From Planctomycetaceae bacterium (GTDB lineage: Bacteria > Planctomycetota > Planctomycetia > Planctomycetales > Planctomycetaceae): a DNA stretch of 5,675 nucleotides. Each line of letters starts with the position of its first letter. Position 1 is the stretch's first letter. The position numbers and the translations under genes were made by a program. The stretch spans positions 1-5,675 of the forward strand of contig JALWSL010000382.1 in NCBI GenBank assembly GCA_027080405.1, in the 5' to 3' direction. Under the pieces are notes generated by a model that saw only the letters and a program-made list of their open reading frames with translations, was not told the DNA's origin and ran no database searches. Below, piece by piece: positions 5,307-5,675 of this stretch.

Positions 5307-5335
5307 TTGCACTTTGTATTTCGACACGTTAAAAA
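5307..5335 (+). promoter_or_regulatory. Possible sigma-70-type promoter for moxR
   Basis: TTGCAC (5307-5312) and TAAAAA (5330-5335) are 17 bases apart and lie 75-100 bases before the moxR GTG. The matches to consensus are partial (3 of 6 and 4 of 6), so this is a weak guess. Confidence 0.2.
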
Positions 5336-5399
5336 ATACGGGGAACTCTCGGTTGCGTTCCATTCGGTAGCGAGCATGCAACCCCTTCTTCTATTCAGC

Positions 5400-5403
5400 G
5401 GAG
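5400..5403 (+). promoter_or_regulatory. Ribosome binding site of moxR
   Basis: GGAG stands six bases before the GTG at 5410-5412. With an in-frame TAG at 5368-5370 and no ATG between, this decides the GTG start. Confidence 0.65.
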
Positions 5404-5409
5404 AGCATT

Positions 5410-5675
5410 GTGGAGCAAAGTCTGTACGATTCGATTGAGCAGTTGATAGATCATATTGGTCAGGTGCTGCTCGGAAAAGAGGAAGTGATTCGCCTGGCCG
5501 TTTCAGCCCTGCTTGCCCAGGGGCATTTATTGATTGAAGATGCTCCCGGAGTCGGGAAAACTTCCCTGGCCAAAGCGTTGGCGATGAGTCTGAATTGCGA
5601 TTTTACCCGTTTGCAATGCACGCCGGACATGCTTCCCAGTGACATTTTGGGGACGAGTGTTTTTCTTCCCAATAC
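5410..5675 (+). CDS. MoxR-family AAA+ ATPase (N-terminal part, runs off the window)
   Basis: The first 88 residues of a MoxR-type AAA+ ATPase are present. MoxR proteins are cytoplasmic chaperone-like ATPases, often encoded with DUF58 and von Willebrand A-domain proteins and thought to help assemble or activate partner complexes. Visible features are an N-terminal helix with 'VLLGKEEVIRLAVSALLAQGHLLIEDAPG', written here in parts: VLLGKEEVIRLAVSA (19-33), then GHLLIED (38-44). Walker A is APGVGKTS at 45-52 (Lys50, Thr51), followed by LAKALAMSL and the MoxR hallmark 'RLQCTPDMLPSDILG' (67-81). The family form is 'RIQFTPDLLPSDITG'. The start is GTG with a GGAG site upstream. Walker B, sensor and lid regions lie outside the window, so intactness cannot be judged. 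The downstream neighbours that would define the partner system are also outside. Confidence 0.92.
   Translation, partial: MEQSLYDSIEQLIDHIGQVLLGKEEVIRLAVSALLAQGHLLIEDAPGVGKTSLAKALAMSLNCDFTRLQCTPDMLPSDILGTSVFLPN

Larger units (their letters stand above)
4940..5409. other. 470-base non-coding stretch before moxR
   Basis: No convincing protein gene lies here. The left part (4955-5083) carries a dense set of inverted repeats, listed separately. A weak hairpin with a T-run is at 5163-5180, another hairpin at 5256-5279, and a possible promoter at 5307-5335. A frame of 82 codons from ATG 5190 is open but has no Shine-Dalgarno, overlaps the moxR start and shows no recognisable pattern, so it is left out. 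Confidence 0.5.

Noticed and set aside
5190..5438. 82-codon + strand frame before moxR
   Set aside because: It has no Shine-Dalgarno, overlaps the well-supported moxR start by 29 bases in another frame, and has no recognisable content.

Overview
The window looks like ordinary chromosomal DNA of a Gram-negative-type bacterium of medium GC content (roughly half GC by eye). A planctomycete is my best guess. This rests on a spaced-out, mixed-strand layout, weak or absent Shine-Dalgarno sites before some genes, GTG starts, and the mix of a GH114-like protein, a divergent UvrA paralogue, a MoxR ATPase and a lineage-specific acidic membrane protein. It is an inference only: there is no rRNA or marker gene.

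Layout. Positions 1-203 (+) hold the C-terminal end of a probable GH114/TM1410-type protein. It converges with a YgfZ/GcvT-like protein at 378-1412 (-). Upstream of ygfZ on the same strand, 164 bases away, is a uvrA-like locus at 1577-4120 (-). A 312-base divergent region (4121-4432) with several inverted repeats separates it from a small membrane protein with a long acidic, Phe-studded tail (4433-4939, +). A 470-base non-coding stretch (4940-5409) follows, with a dense run of inverted repeats in its first 150 bases. The 5' end of a MoxR-family AAA+ ATPase gene (5410 to the edge, +) closes the window.

The most notable point is the uvrA-like locus. It reads as one 847-codon frame interrupted by a single in-frame TGA at 2432-2434. 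That TGA sits exactly where the first Gly of the second Walker A motif (GxSGSGKS) should be. The Lys and Ser of the same motif are also changed, to Asn and Arg. All other diagnostic UvrA motifs are intact: first Walker A, both signatures, both Walker B motifs and the zinc knuckles. The protein keeps the UvrB-binding region but has lost the roughly 110-residue insertion domain, which is replaced by a short Glu-Thr-Asp repeat linker. It is either a recently inactivated paralogue or a sequencing artefact at one very telling spot.

The genes do not form one obvious pathway. ygfZ and uvrA may share a transcript. The acidic membrane protein and moxR are on the opposite strand, far enough apart to be separately controlled. 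I see no CRISPR array, tRNA, rRNA, insertion sequence or convincing defence system here.
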